A stretch of DNA of 64,000 bases from positions 1,499,188 to 1,563,187 of the forward strand of contig CM034101.1 in NCBI GenBank assembly GCA_019914945.1. Direction: 5' to 3'. Positions 47,384-58,940 of the stretch are shown piece by piece (the first letter of the stretch is position 1; each line of letters opens with the position of its first letter). The notes under the pieces were generated by a model that had not been told where the DNA came from, searched no databases, and was given only the letters and a program-made list of their open reading frames with translations. The position numbers were made by a program, and so were the translations under genes. This stretch comes from Typha latifolia. Lineage: Eukaryota > Streptophyta > Magnoliopsida > Poales > Typhaceae.

Positions 47384-48990
47384 TCGACGTTGCTTATTTT
47401 GAGGTTTCATCAAATTGCTTCCTTGGGCATTACATGCTGAAGTATCTCCAAACAAACAAGTCTTAAATAAGGTTTGGTAACGATGTTTCCTCATTAATTT
47501 GTATGTCGTGTTTGAAGGACACAACCAGGGTATGAGGGTAAGCACAAGTTGTGTTATGTTCTTTTCCCTATCGGGAAAATGTACTTTTACTGGTCATTTG
47601 TTTGACGAAGCTTTTAATGGACTTCATTGGCGGTGCTTTTATTCATTCATTCTTGCTGATAATTGTGTCTTCCAGCAGTGGTGTAGCATTTAAAATTGAA
47701 TGCTTGTGTTTATGCAATATGGCCAACTTAAGCAGATAGCCTAACCCTGATGATTAATCCTGTATGTGTTAGGCTGGAAACAGATGGCTAATAGTTGGGA
47801 GAGGATTCTGGAAGATAGGTTTGCAGATGGATCGTTGCCAGGTCTGGGGGAGGGAGCTTCACCAGGAGGACACGAAGTTAACATGCCATATTCTTTTCTT
47901 TTCTCAAAAGAAAAAGTCATAACTCTTCACAATCAAGAAAAGAGTAATATCATAAAGTCGAAACATGTGCATGCATCTTGAAAACTAATATCATGAATGC
48001 AATGAATCGTATTGTTCGATTTTCAAATAATGCTGGTCAGAGAAGCATACATTCTACACGAGTTCTCTGCGCTTAAGTGCAAATTTCTAAAGTTTATCTG
48101 CTGCTACCTGCTGTTGGCTGTTGCAAATATACAAGAGTCGAGTTGTCCACAGATCAAATGAAGCAGCAGAATGATCTCCATTTCCTCGCATCTTTATTTC
48201 TTCTAGTAGGGTCAGCAAAGTGAAGTTGTGTATGGCATCAGGTCTCTGGCATTCGATTCGATAGTAGCGTCAGGTGCAAGCAGTTACCGAGAGTTCTAAA
48301 TTTAAGTTACAGATACTTAACTACGGTTTAATCCCTCCCTTCCTTCTTGCTTGGAGTGTATTGCAAGCAGATACCTTTGGCAACTTACACGTTTACAAGT
48401 TATTCGCTTCAGTTACACATACGCGACCTCTAAAGCAACAAATTAGTGGTAATTTTACTGAAATCCACACAAGGGGATCGAAACCAAATTATTTACAAGA
48501 GTTGGTATACATTTTATTCATATTTTATGTGGGGGCAAATATGCAAATACATAGATTTCAAGGTGTATATTTCAAAAGTAATAATCCAAAAGTGGTGAGA
48601 ACCTACTTAGAGAAATATGATTTTGGAAAGAGAAGAAATTATGGAAGTTTGTTGGAGGTTTTGACCAAATCAACCCTCTTTTATAGTTTATTTATTTAAA
48701 TAAAATGCTAAAACGTTCGATAGTTCAGTATTTTATTTATGACTACAGTAAAATAATATTTTTAAAATTAAGTTTGGGGGTTTAAATCATTTGGTAAAAA
48801 AAATTGAGAACCGTCTAGTTTGGTGTAAAAACTCTAATTACACATTACAGTTTGGTACGTGGCTTTTAAAAATCCCGCACGACGTGGAGACTGGCGAGTA
48901 GGTGATTTGCCCCCGGAAGGACGATAGACGTGTCTGCGGCTAATCCGCCCCACCACCTGGCCAGAGCTTGGGTATAAGCGTGAGAATAAA
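47384..48990. other. APT 3' UTR and intergenic DNA
   Basis: The first few hundred bases are likely APT 3' UTR. An ORF of 141 codons at 48274-48699 has no recognisable motif and its ATG context is not distinctive, so I do not call it a gene. No RNA gene or defined element is seen. Confidence 0.4.
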
Positions 48991-49000
48991 ATATAAAACC
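48991..49000 (+). promoter_or_regulatory. TATA box of the DCD gene
   Basis: ATATAAAACC lies about 25-30 bp upstream of a plausible start near 49025. A GC/CT-rich leader exon follows, ending at a donor-like CTCCG/GTAAAT at 49141-49142. Confidence 0.55.
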
Positions 49001-49024
49001 AGGCGACGCGACGTTTTTCTGGGG

Positions 49025-49141
49025 TGGGAAGGTTTCCTTTTTGTACTTCCTGAAAAGTGGAAACCATCGCTAAAGCAAAACCCTCCTCGGCTTCTCTGCC
49101 TTCTTCCGCAAGCCATCCTCTTCTTCTCCTCTCCGTCTCCG
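49025..49141 (+). other. Predicted noncoding first exon of the DCD gene
   Basis: This pyrimidine-rich leader segment lies between the TATA-like box and the GTAAAT donor. The first coding exon is preceded by intron-like sequence ending in GCAAG at 50243, which implies a leader intron of about 1.1 kb. Confidence 0.45.
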
Positions 49142-50250
49142 GTAAATAGTTCTCCCCTTCGGTCTCCTTCTCTTTTGTACTTGTAGTGATCTCATCTGCT
49201 CTCGTTACGGTTTCCAGCTACTTGTTCGTTTCATCTGTATCTGTATCTGTATCTGTATTTTGCTGGGGTACGTCTTTCGATCAGTCTTCAGTTCGTTCTT
49301 GCAATTTTTATGGAAATATGTAGGTTTGTTTATTTATTTATTTTTGGATCATCTCGCATGATGTATAATTCCAATGCGGCATTTCTTAGATTTTCTAGAA
49401 TGAATCACCTGGAAGTAGTTGCTATTACTTGGGTTCTGTGTGGTTTTATTTCGTTTGCAGGGGGATGTACTAGAAGAGGTAGAGTAAGAGATTATTGTAC
49501 GTAAGAGTATATTAGATTTATTTGCCCATGTCCAAAAAATATCATATGGTGCACTAGTAGGACAAAGTTTGTGCAGGAGAAATTAGTACAAAATTCTATG
49601 ATAACGTTTGATTTGATACGGATAGTGCAAGGATCCGTATTTTGTTCTTTGGGTTTCAAGGGTTTTCTTTTCTGTTTAAATTTGTCTGTCGTAGATTTTC
49701 TCATTGTGAGTTGAGACTTGTCTATAGTGAATGACATTAATCAGCACAGAACACAGCAAGAGCTGTAGCAATTTAGAGCAGGATGGGTTTCAGAGAAGTA
49801 ATGGATGAATCAAATCGCTATCTGTTTCTGGTTATCAGATTATGCGTGTTTGGTGATAGTTTTATGATATAAGTTAGTTCTTGTTACAAATGTTGCACGC
49901 TTTTTAATATATGAATCACGAAGTGGTGATAAACATTTAAATTGATGCTGTTCAAGTTCTTCGTACATGACAATTACGGATAAAATAACAGATCTCATTA
50001 TTTTTAGAATAATCCCTTTGTATAGAAGTATCCATCTTCCATCAATAAATTTTTTTTACATCTGATATTTCATACTACATGTATGTGGTTCCTGTGCAAT
50101 TAACATCATTGACATGAAAATTTTCAAGAATTTGCCTCTCAATTGCTAATATAGAGATTTCCTAGAATTTATACTTCATAGGGATGTTCCTTTATTGTCC
50201 TGTGAACTGTTATTTTTAATAATCTTGTTGGAATGCTTGCAAGGTACTTC

Positions 50251-53003
50251 ATGGATAACAAGGAAAACAATTTCCATAAAGACTCTTCAGTTATTCTGGG
50301 TGCAATTTTCATGTGTAACCGCATGACAAAGAAAGAATGCTTCCAGCGGAAAGTTTTTGGCCTTCCGTCTCGTCTTGCTAATTTTATAAAGAAAATTAAA
50401 GCTGGTATGGTTTTATTTTTGTTTGAGCATGAGGAAAGAAAACTTTATGGAGTGTTTGAGGCAACTTCAGATGGCGCGCTGAATATTATGCCTGATGCAT
50501 TCACCTCATCAGGGAAAGCTTACCCTGCTCAGGTATGGTAACGTGCTCTGCTTTGGTCTTGCAATTTGTAGTATTTAGTTATAGGTATTTTAATATAAAT
50601 TTCCTTTGATCAATTTTTCACATCCTGTATGCTTAAGTTTTTATAACAGATGCATTTTTATATTGATTAATTATGTGCTATACAGTAACTATATTTAGAT
50701 TATCTTTTGTTTCAAGTAATCTTTTTAAGTTTCCTTTTTGCATCAATGGCTTCCATTTTATCTTGATATAAAGTTTGGGTTAACTAGTTATGAATTATTT
50801 GAATTCAGATTCTTTTCAAAAGGATTTGGTTTTGCAAGCCATTGTCTGAAGATGAATTTTGTGGTGCTATCAGTGAGAACTATTTTGCGCCTTACAAGTT
50901 TAACTTTGGTTTGAAATATGAGCAGGTATGCTCCTCTCCTATATACTTGATATTTTCATTCATTTTGATATATCCTGATTGTTTAAGCTTTTAATTGATG
51001 TGAATTTGTTGATTGATTTTTGAGTATAGGTTTCCAAGCTTATTCAGTTGTTTTCCTTAAAGAAGATCAGAATACAACCATACCAGAGGCCAGGAATACC
51101 CTATGAAGTCGTAAGACAGCTTGATATATCTTATCCAGATAATGCTAGGGAAATAGAAAATCACAGGTCAATTAGATTAAATTCAGATGAACATAAGGCT
51201 ATTTTAGCATCAGAAGATTCAAGGTGTAGGTCTCAGCATGAATTATACCAAATGGTGTCGTGTGGAACCAGGAGATTACCTGATGTTGGGTGTTCAACAT
51301 CAGAAAGTGACCATGCTCCTAGGGTTCACTTTCCCGTAACTATGTCTTATGATCATGGTTATTGCCATACAGTCCAAGGTCATGGAGTTGAATTTTCCTC
51401 TACACCTTTAGGTATGAGATCTCCTTTATTCGCTCAAGAGTTAAGTTCCTACCCTAGGTCTTCTATTAAAACACATTTTCATGGTACTAGAAATCAACTG
51501 ACACTACAGTGTGACCCCAAGACCCTTAATTTGCCTATGTTGAACTCCCAGAGCCACAAAGTCATTACGTCTAACAGACAAGAAGCAAAGAACAGGACAT
51601 TTTTCCCATCTTATGAGTCTTCCAAGGTTGGTATACCTTTCCTAGGTTCTGAAAGTTCTGCTAGTCTGCAAGGCAACAAGCATGCATCCTTTCCTGACTT
51701 CAGAGACCCTGTTACTAAGTGTGTACCAGCGCAAGAGATAAGTGCAAGACAGAGTGCTGAGACAACCTTACGGACGAACTCAGGCAGTGTTCAATACCAG
51801 CGCAGATCTGAAAAGGAAGATGATCTGAGAAAGCAGTACTGCATGATGGGGTCAACCCCTGACTATATACCTCTAGCAGAGGACCGCATGTTAGTTAATA
51901 GTAATAGCACATCGTCCAACTTACTGTACAATATATCAGAGGATCTATCTGATATGCAAAAGAGCTACTCTTCAGATTCTGAGTGTTATAATGACTATGA
52001 CAAGCTGACACCTAAATACCTAACACATGATAAACAGTATGAATATCTTTCACCTGCTGTGAATTCCACTCTCCATTCAGATAACGAGCAGAGACGAACT
52101 AGTGTGTTTTCTCGCATATCAAAGACATCACAAGCCAGTTGGAAAAAGAACATCATAAACACACCAGAAGCAGGTCTCTCACTGGATCAGCTGTTGAATG
52201 TCTTGTCCAACAGGAGAGACCTGTGGAGTAAGGTAACCAAATCAATGGGCAAACATCGGAGCATGTGGAATGATGGGCAAATTTTTGAGCCCCCATTGGA
52301 TGAGGAATCAGTTGGAGTTTCTTTAGTTAGCTACATGGAAGGAGAAAGTGTGGCAACCGTTAAAGAATGTAGTGAGCTTCCTTTCTTGAATTTTAAGCGT
52401 AGAAGAAAGGTTTCAGAGGAGGAAGCTGGAAGCGAAATGCATCACAACAGTGATAGTAACAAGAATGAGGGATCTATGAAGAAGAGAAGGCGACTCGTGA
52501 GGCCATCCTTCCTTGGAGAGGAAATCCGAACTCTGCAAGTTTCCTCCAAAAATTTTGTTAGTGGCTGTGGACTGGTTAAAGATAACCAGGTAAAATCGAA
52601 TGAAAATAAGGACTCAGACCCATCAACTACAAGACATGAAGATATCGGAAATAAGAATAGTTCAGTATCAAGCATCTGTCCAAGTTCTGTAGCTACTGAT
52701 GATTTGGAAGTTAACCTGGAGGGATTGAGAACTTGCAGGAATAATATATCCAGTGGCGGCATGGGGCAGCTTTCAGTAGAATCTTGTGCTGATCTTTCAA
52801 ATGCTTTTACTTTGCATGTTGAAGGTCTAGACGAAAAGGTTAACCGATCTCAAGCAGGTAGCTGCGAGCAATCTGTACTGCAAAATGAAAGTGTTCATGG
52901 AGACGAAGAATGCAATAAAGTTGAAATAGATGTACTTCCTTTGGTTGACAGAAACAAAACTGAGCCGGTGGGTTTACATCCACTCGATGCCGGGGAACAG
53001 TAG
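50251..53003 (+). CDS. DCD (development and cell death) domain protein
   Basis: Coding exons are 50251-50532, 50809-50925 and 51030-53003, with GT-AG introns in phase 0, giving 790 residues. The DCD domain occupies residues about 14-145: VILGAIFMCNRMTKKECFQR, VFGLPSRL, LFLFEHEERKLYGVFEA, then AYPAQ joined across the intron to ILFKRIWFCKPL, and ENYFAPYKFNFGLKYEQVSK ending LIQLFSLKK. The rest is long, Ser-rich and probably disordered, with two basic nuclear-localisation-like clusters (FKRRRKVS and MKKRRRLVRP) near the last third. DCD proteins (for example the N-rich proteins NRP/B2) are plant-specific and induced in hypersensitive, ER or osmotic stress cell death. I chose ATG 50251, because the upstream ATG 50233 falls in what looks like the intron end. 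No second known domain was recognised, so the precise function is unknown. Confidence 0.9.
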
Positions 53004-53959
53004 ACTCATGAAATGACGGTCAACAAGCTTCCTGACATAGTTTTGTTTTTGATGTCTATGTAAACCAGAACCCTCAGATTGGAGGGGACTGCTTCTGAAG
53101 AACATATACGACATCCAGCAGTTCGTTTAATAACTTTGTTCTTGGATTATTAGTACCCAGTCTTAAGAGAAGAAAGTCGTCTATCTGGTTATATAACAGT
53201 CTGGACGCCTAAAGTTGTTGACGGGAGCCAAACGTCAAGTGCTTGCGTAGTTCTATGGCCTGTTCTTACACACTTTTAGCATTGCCTCTTACATCTACTT
53301 CCACAGGTATCATGGCGTACATCTAATCGTATTCAGATTTGACCAGAAATCTATGTCAGTCAGTGAGTCACTCTGATGATGACCTTGTAAATGCGCAATG
53401 ACTTGATTGTTTAAATTCTTGTGTAGTGCGCTTTGGCATTAGGTGTACATCAAGTGAAGAAAGCAAGAAAAAAGTGTCTGTTATTAATTCCTCTTTATCA
53501 AAGGATTATGATGGCCTGTTGTTGGTTATGATGGTATAAAATGTGCTGGAGTATTGTATGGATGACTTGATATGAACTTTTGTAAAGTGCTTCGAATTGC
53601 TATATTTATATATCAGCAAGCAAGGCAATTGTCGAATATTATTTCTTTCCTATAGCAGTTCTTGAGTTCTACTACCAGTAGTTTTTATGAACTGTGAAGA
53701 TGAAGGCAACATTGTATGGTAGAGCACTACTTGAAGAAGGGAAAAGAAAAATAGTACATCTCATCTTGGAGAGAAGCAATACGTATTGTTTAACCAATTC
53801 CAATTACTAATCCAACGGTGATCCATCTGACTATGTCTGCTGACATTGCCAAAACACCTAACAATAATGCTTGGCAAAGTCGCAAGCAATTAGCTTTTAC
53901 TTCTTAAACCCCCCCACCACCCAAGTCCGCATTTTGTTATCAAATACTTCCATTTCCAA
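53004..53959 (+). other. DCD 3' UTR and glycosyltransferase promoter
   Basis: This is a short intergenic interval between two genes on the same strand. AT-rich 3' UTR-like DNA lasts to about 53660. No clear TATA box is seen before the start at 53960, which follows a C-rich run at 53909-53920. Confidence 0.45.
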
Positions 53960-56900
53960 ATGCTCCCCCGGCCCCACCCCTCCTCCCGCCGGCGCTCCGT
54001 TTACGGCCCCCAGCTATGCGCCCTCGTCGCCGCCCTCCTCCTACTCCTCTCCCTCTTCGTCCTCCACTCCCGCCTCTCCTCCTCTTCCCTCCTCCCCCGG
54101 ACTTCCCCTGAGCCCTTCCTCCTCGACGACGACGACGACCACGAGCCTTCTCCTGACTCCTTCGCCGACCCCCTCGAAGACCGCATCGACGAGCTTGACG
54201 TCCTTGACGAGGACGCCGCTGACCGCTCTAGCCGCCGCCTCCCCGACGACGGCGCCCTCCGCATCGACGCCGACGGTGCCGACACCGGTGAGCTTTACCC
54301 ATCCGCCGTATTCTGGGACCACGCCCTTGGCGTCGCCCGCCGGCCCTTTGGCGGCCGTCGTGATGGAAATGTCGCATGGCTGCGCGAGGGCGAGGAGGTC
54401 CGGCAGCCTGATCAGATTGGGATCGCCTTCGGATCCGACGACGAGCCGGTGGACGAGGACGTGCGGGTGAAGCTGGGATCTATTAGGAGGATCGAGGACG
54501 CGTTGCTGCTTAAGGTCGGATCCGGTAGTGGAGCGTCATCGTTACGGCTGGGGTGGGAGCGGTGGCTGGAGGCGAAGGCGGATTTTCTGAGGAAAGATAG
54601 GATGCTCCGGTCTAATCTTGAGCTGCTCAACCCCAAGAACCACCCGCTTCTCCAGGATCCCGATGGGCCGTGGCTAACCGCCCTCACCCGTGGCGACCGG
54701 CTGGTGCAGAGGGCGCTGTTGAATGAGCTGGAGAAGACTCCATTTGTAGAGGATAGAAGTGCGGATGCTAAGGGAGCTGAGGGGCGAAGTGTACGCTCGG
54801 ATGCAGAGGAGGAAGAGAAGAAGATTGCTTTGAAGGAGAAGGAGACGGAGAAGAAGAAGGGAGAGGAGAAGGTCAAGGATGTCGATCATGGTCGACGGTG
54901 GGGATACTTTCCTGGGTTAGATCCACATCTGGAGTTCTCTGAATTCATGGATCAGTTTCTCGGAGATCGGCGATGCTCGATGAGGGTGTTCATGGTGTGG
55001 AACAGCCCACCGTGGACTTATGGCGTCCGGCACCAGCGAGGGCTGGAAAGCCTTCTCCGACACCACAGGGATGCGTGCGTTGTGATGCTCTCAGAGACAA
55101 TGGAGCTGGATTTCTTCCGGGATTTTGCAAAGGACGGGTACGGACTTCTCTAGTTTCCAGAACATGTTCTTTTTATTAGTTTTGCAAATTGTTGATATCT
55201 TGCAGTTTGGTTGATATATATTACTTTCTTCATTTCTAGAATCCTCGTTGCAGGGTGTTGATACTAACTTTTGTTTCAGTTCACCTTCTGCTCTACTAGT
55301 ATTTGATATTATGTGGTATTGGTGGTATTGGCTACTAAGTTATTTGAAATAATTCTTATAAAGTTATTAGCATTTCAAACTATTCATATTAATGAATTTC
55401 ATGCTAGTTAAGTTCTAGGTACATATAAAATTTTTTGGTAGATTTGAAGAGCAAATATATCTAAAAATGTAAGAGAGCTCACGTTCATTAATGATGTTGG
55501 ATTTCTCTTCCTTACAGGTTCAGAGTTGCAGTTGCTATGCCAAATCTTGACGAACTTCTGGAGGGCACTCCAACACATATTTTTGCAACTGTGTGGTTTG
55601 AATGGAGAAAGACAAGGCATTATTCTATACATTATAGTGAACTAATACGACTTGCTGTTCTCTACAAGTAAGGTTTCATTTCTTTTCTAGACCAAGTTTC
55701 TTCTTACTATGTGCGACTTGTTATTGTGTAGTGACCTAGCAATACATCGTAAACATCCTCATGAATTTCTATAGATCCTAACTATTGAATGATTTCCATG
55801 CCATAATAAAGTCGAAAGAAAATAATTTGCTTGATCATCTACTCAGATACACTGGAGACCGGCCCAAAAGCTCCTTTTAGAACACATTTTTGTTTGTATG
55901 TGTGTTTAATTCATTGTGAAGCAAATAGGTTGGTTACTCTTTTGTTCACTATGAGGGAATTATTGGTGGCCAATACCTACTAGCTTGTTAAGATCTTAGA
56001 GTTTAAGATGCCTGAGAACCCAAAATTCCTGAAGAAGATTAAATACTTGTCATAAGTTTCAAGTTCCTAGGTCCCCTAGGTACAAAGATTGAAGATGAAG
56101 TACACATAAGTAGTGTAAACTGTTAACTGTTGCTCTGGGATTGTATGAAATCTACATCGTATAAATTTCTGTCTCCAATTTTAAACATTTTCCTTGTATC
56201 TTTGAAAACCTTTACTTAATGAAGAACCTTATTCATGCATCTGTAGGACAAATCCTAACCTTAAAGGTAGATGTGTTGCTGTCTGCGTTGAAACATTTTG
56301 TGTCAATTTAACTTCTTATGACAACTATACTTGTAATTTATTCCTATGTTATGACAAGAACATGTGCAATGCTTTTTGAAAATGCAGATATGGAGGCATA
56401 TACCTTGATTCTGATGTTATAGTCCTGAACCATTTAAATTCTCTCCAGAATTCTGTTGGTATTGAGGAGCAAATTGCTGGCAATTCAACCTTTAGTGGTG
56501 CAGTAATGGTATTTTCAAAACACAGGTACTCAAACAATTTTACTGTATGCAATTTGGGCTATTAATCAGAGACTGTTCCTTGATATAATGAAATTAGTAT
56601 GTCCCTTATTTATTGTTTTAAAGCTTTTGTATTCTTTCCCATTGAGATGTATAAATATTCTCCTGAAATTGATTATAGATCCACTTTGCATGCCTTATAT
56701 AGAACAAGAACTGCCAACGTTCTATTCATGGTTGACAGATGGTTACAGACTGATTGGGAGACATTTGCTTTTTCTTAGGTCGATAGACTATTCTGTACTG
56801 CATGAGGATATCAAAATAATGGTGGACTGTTCATTCCTCATTTGGTCCTTTAAAGGTCCGCATGAGGAAATCAATATAATGGTCTGATTGGTGACATCTG

Positions 56901-58432
56901 CTTTTATATAGGTCAATAGAAATGTTAATTTCATGTAGAAGCTTTTTTGTTCTACATGTTTTGGCATCTTTTATCAGATCTAGACAAGGAGGCAACCTTC
57001 AAAGTCAAGATGATGTTCACATCTTTACTTACTATTTTATGATAAACTGTGCACCTTTTGTATCTGTTCATATTCTATTGTCATTGCAGTCCTTTCCTGA
57101 TGGAATGCCTGAAGGAATTTCATTCAACATATGATGATACCCTTCTAAAGTGGAATGGAGCTGATCTGATGACAAGAGTAATAAACAGGCTTTCTAGCAA
57201 AGTAGATAAAAGCTACGGACAGCTTGACATAAAGATAAAACCTACTTCTGTATTTTACCCTATCAGTTCCACAAATATCACAAGGTATGTTCTTCATGAT
57301 AGTATTCATTGGGTCTTCTGACTTATCATCTGTTTGTTGATTCTTAACATTATAGTCCATATAATAACTCAAGTTGATTTGATGCAAAACGTGGTGGAGA
57401 AAGAGAGGTGGGGGAGGAAACTAAGGAAGAAAAAAATAGGGTTTCACATCTCTATCCTAAAAATAGTTTCACACTAAGATTCTCAAAAGAATAAAATCAA
57501 ATAATCTTTCATTAGCATCAAAAGAAAATACAACAGGTTTATCTATAGACTTATAATAAAATTAAGCAAAAAATACCCTACATAGAAAATAAACAAAAGA
57601 CACCTAAAATAAATAAAAATTATAATCAAATCCTTATAGGGGGAATTATCAACTATCGGCGTATTCTATGCTGGTACACACGTCATCGAATTCTATCAGT
57701 AATGTCTATATCATGATTGTTACCATTGGCCAATTATAAATATGTTTTCCTGTTATTTTGATAGGAGCACTTAACCTACACTGAATATGATATGGGCTTT
57801 ATATTTCAACCTTATTTGGTAACAACAGCTGAGTTTGGTCCTCTGATATGTTTAATGATTCTGAGAGAATTAAGAATTTCTGTTTATACTCTTATAAATT
57901 TGAATTAAGAACTTCTGTTTTTATCCCTATCTATTTTTTTGCCTTATTACACAATACATATTAAAACTTAGGGATATATAGTGGCAAATTCCAAAAAAGA
58001 GATTTTTCTATTGTTGAATGCCATCAAGGTGGACATTACTCCCCTGTTGGAAGAATTAAGCGGCACCTGAAACAGATTGATTTTATTATCCTCATTGAAT
58101 GATCTTTATCTCGTCTCGTCCTGAGAGAGCCCACAGTGATGGAGTTACTCCTTCCCATCCCAGATTTGATAGAAACTATTATTTTTACAACCATCTAAGA
58201 AAATATGTCATCTCCTGGACATTCTAATCTAGTGGTATTATACAGGTATTTTGCAGAACCAGCTGATGAATTTGAAAGAGTGGAGCAGGAAGCTTTATTT
58301 ATGAGGATGGTGAAAGAGTCGATCACGTTTCATCTCTGGAATAGCATTACATCTACACTGGTTCCTGAACCTGGCAGTCTTGTCGAAAGGCTTCTAAATC
58401 ACTATTGTCTACACTGTTTTGATGTGCTGTAA
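53960..58432 (+). CDS. Golgi alpha-1,4-glycosyltransferase-like protein (Gb3-synthase/DXD family)
   Basis: Five coding exons (53960-55137, 55518-55667, 56388-56525, 57090-57284, 58246-58432) join with consistent phase 2 at every GT-AG junction, giving 615 residues. A short basic cytosolic tail precedes a signal-anchor helix (residues about 18-36, ALVAALLLLLSLFVL), so it is a type II membrane protein, probably Golgi. A long acidic/charged stem with a Lys/Glu-rich stretch near 280-300 follows. The catalytic part begins near FMVWNSPPWTYGVRHQRGLE. The DXD metal/sugar-nucleotide motif is in KYGGIYLDSDVIVL at about 443-456, just after HYSELIRLAVLY. The C-terminal Gb3-synthase-type region includes AGNSTFSGAVMVF, FHSTYDDTLLKWNGADLMTRV and ALFMRM. 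Related plant proteins such as the At4g19900 product have no firmly known acceptor. Exon 1 is very GC-rich. Intron 4 holds a solo LTR. Confidence 0.92.
57380..57713 (-). mobile_element. Solo LTR of the inner-element family in a glycosyltransferase intron
   Basis: On the minus strand this 334-bp sequence aligns along its whole length with the 340-bp LTR of the element at 27945-34117. Both share GATGACGTGTGTACCAGC and TTTGTTTATTTTCTATGTAG, and both end TTTTGCATCA. It is flanked by a perfect 5-bp duplication TGATT at 57375-57379 and 57714-57718. It is more diverged than the two inner LTRs are from each other, mainly by transitions. No internal region is present, so unequal or intra-element recombination removed it. 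Confidence 0.93.
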
Positions 58433-58940
58433 GTTTAGATGGCAGTATTGTGTTCCATTCGGCATTTTCTTCTTTATGCAAGATGCACACTCTCTCTTGG
58501 AAGCTGTGTCAACTTGACATACGGGTTTTAAACTTGCAAAGTTGTGTAATTACTTATTAGTTTGCAAGTTTTTTAACCCATTCGAGAAATCGGAATATTG
58601 TGGTTGAATGACAGATGGAAGGACGGAGTGGATTATCACTAATTCAATACAGAAGGCTGGCTCATCCTTAGATTTGAGAGCTGAATAGCCTGTCAGTATG
58701 ATAGTTTTTGTTATACAGCAATACAGTGGTGTTTATTATATGAAACATGTTCTGAGACTTCAACAAAATTCTTTGTTATAAATATTCTTTACGGTTGCAG
58801 TTATACAACGTTCAGGCTGAGAACTATACACTCATTATCTCCAAGGGATATAAATCATGTAAAACCAAGAAAAGGGTGATCCAAAATTGCTGCTATATGT
58901 ACAGATGAATCTGAGAACAAAAAAAACTAAGCAAAAATAT
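58433..58940. other. Convergent 3' ends of glycosyltransferase and MORC genes
   Basis: Only 508 bp separate the two stop codons, so the 3' UTRs of these convergent genes probably abut or overlap. No other feature is seen. Confidence 0.55.

Noticed and set aside
48274..48699. 141-codon ORF between APT and the DCD gene
   Set aside because: No recognisable motif, AT-rich composition and no splice or promoter context. Chance ORF is as likely.
50233..50250. Upstream ATG for the DCD protein
   Set aside because: It precedes an acceptor-like GCAAG at 50239-50243 and follows pyrimidine-rich intron-like DNA, so the next in-frame ATG at 50251 is preferred.
53871..54470. Ser/Thr/Pro-rich plus-strand ORF and antisense ORFs at the start of the glycosyltransferase
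   Set aside because: They are alternate frames of the GC-rich first exon. The signal-anchor frame from 53960 continues in phase through all later exons.
57285..58245. A separate gene inside glycosyltransferase intron 4
   Set aside because: The coding-looking edges are the flanking exons, and the interior is explained by the solo LTR at 57380-57713.
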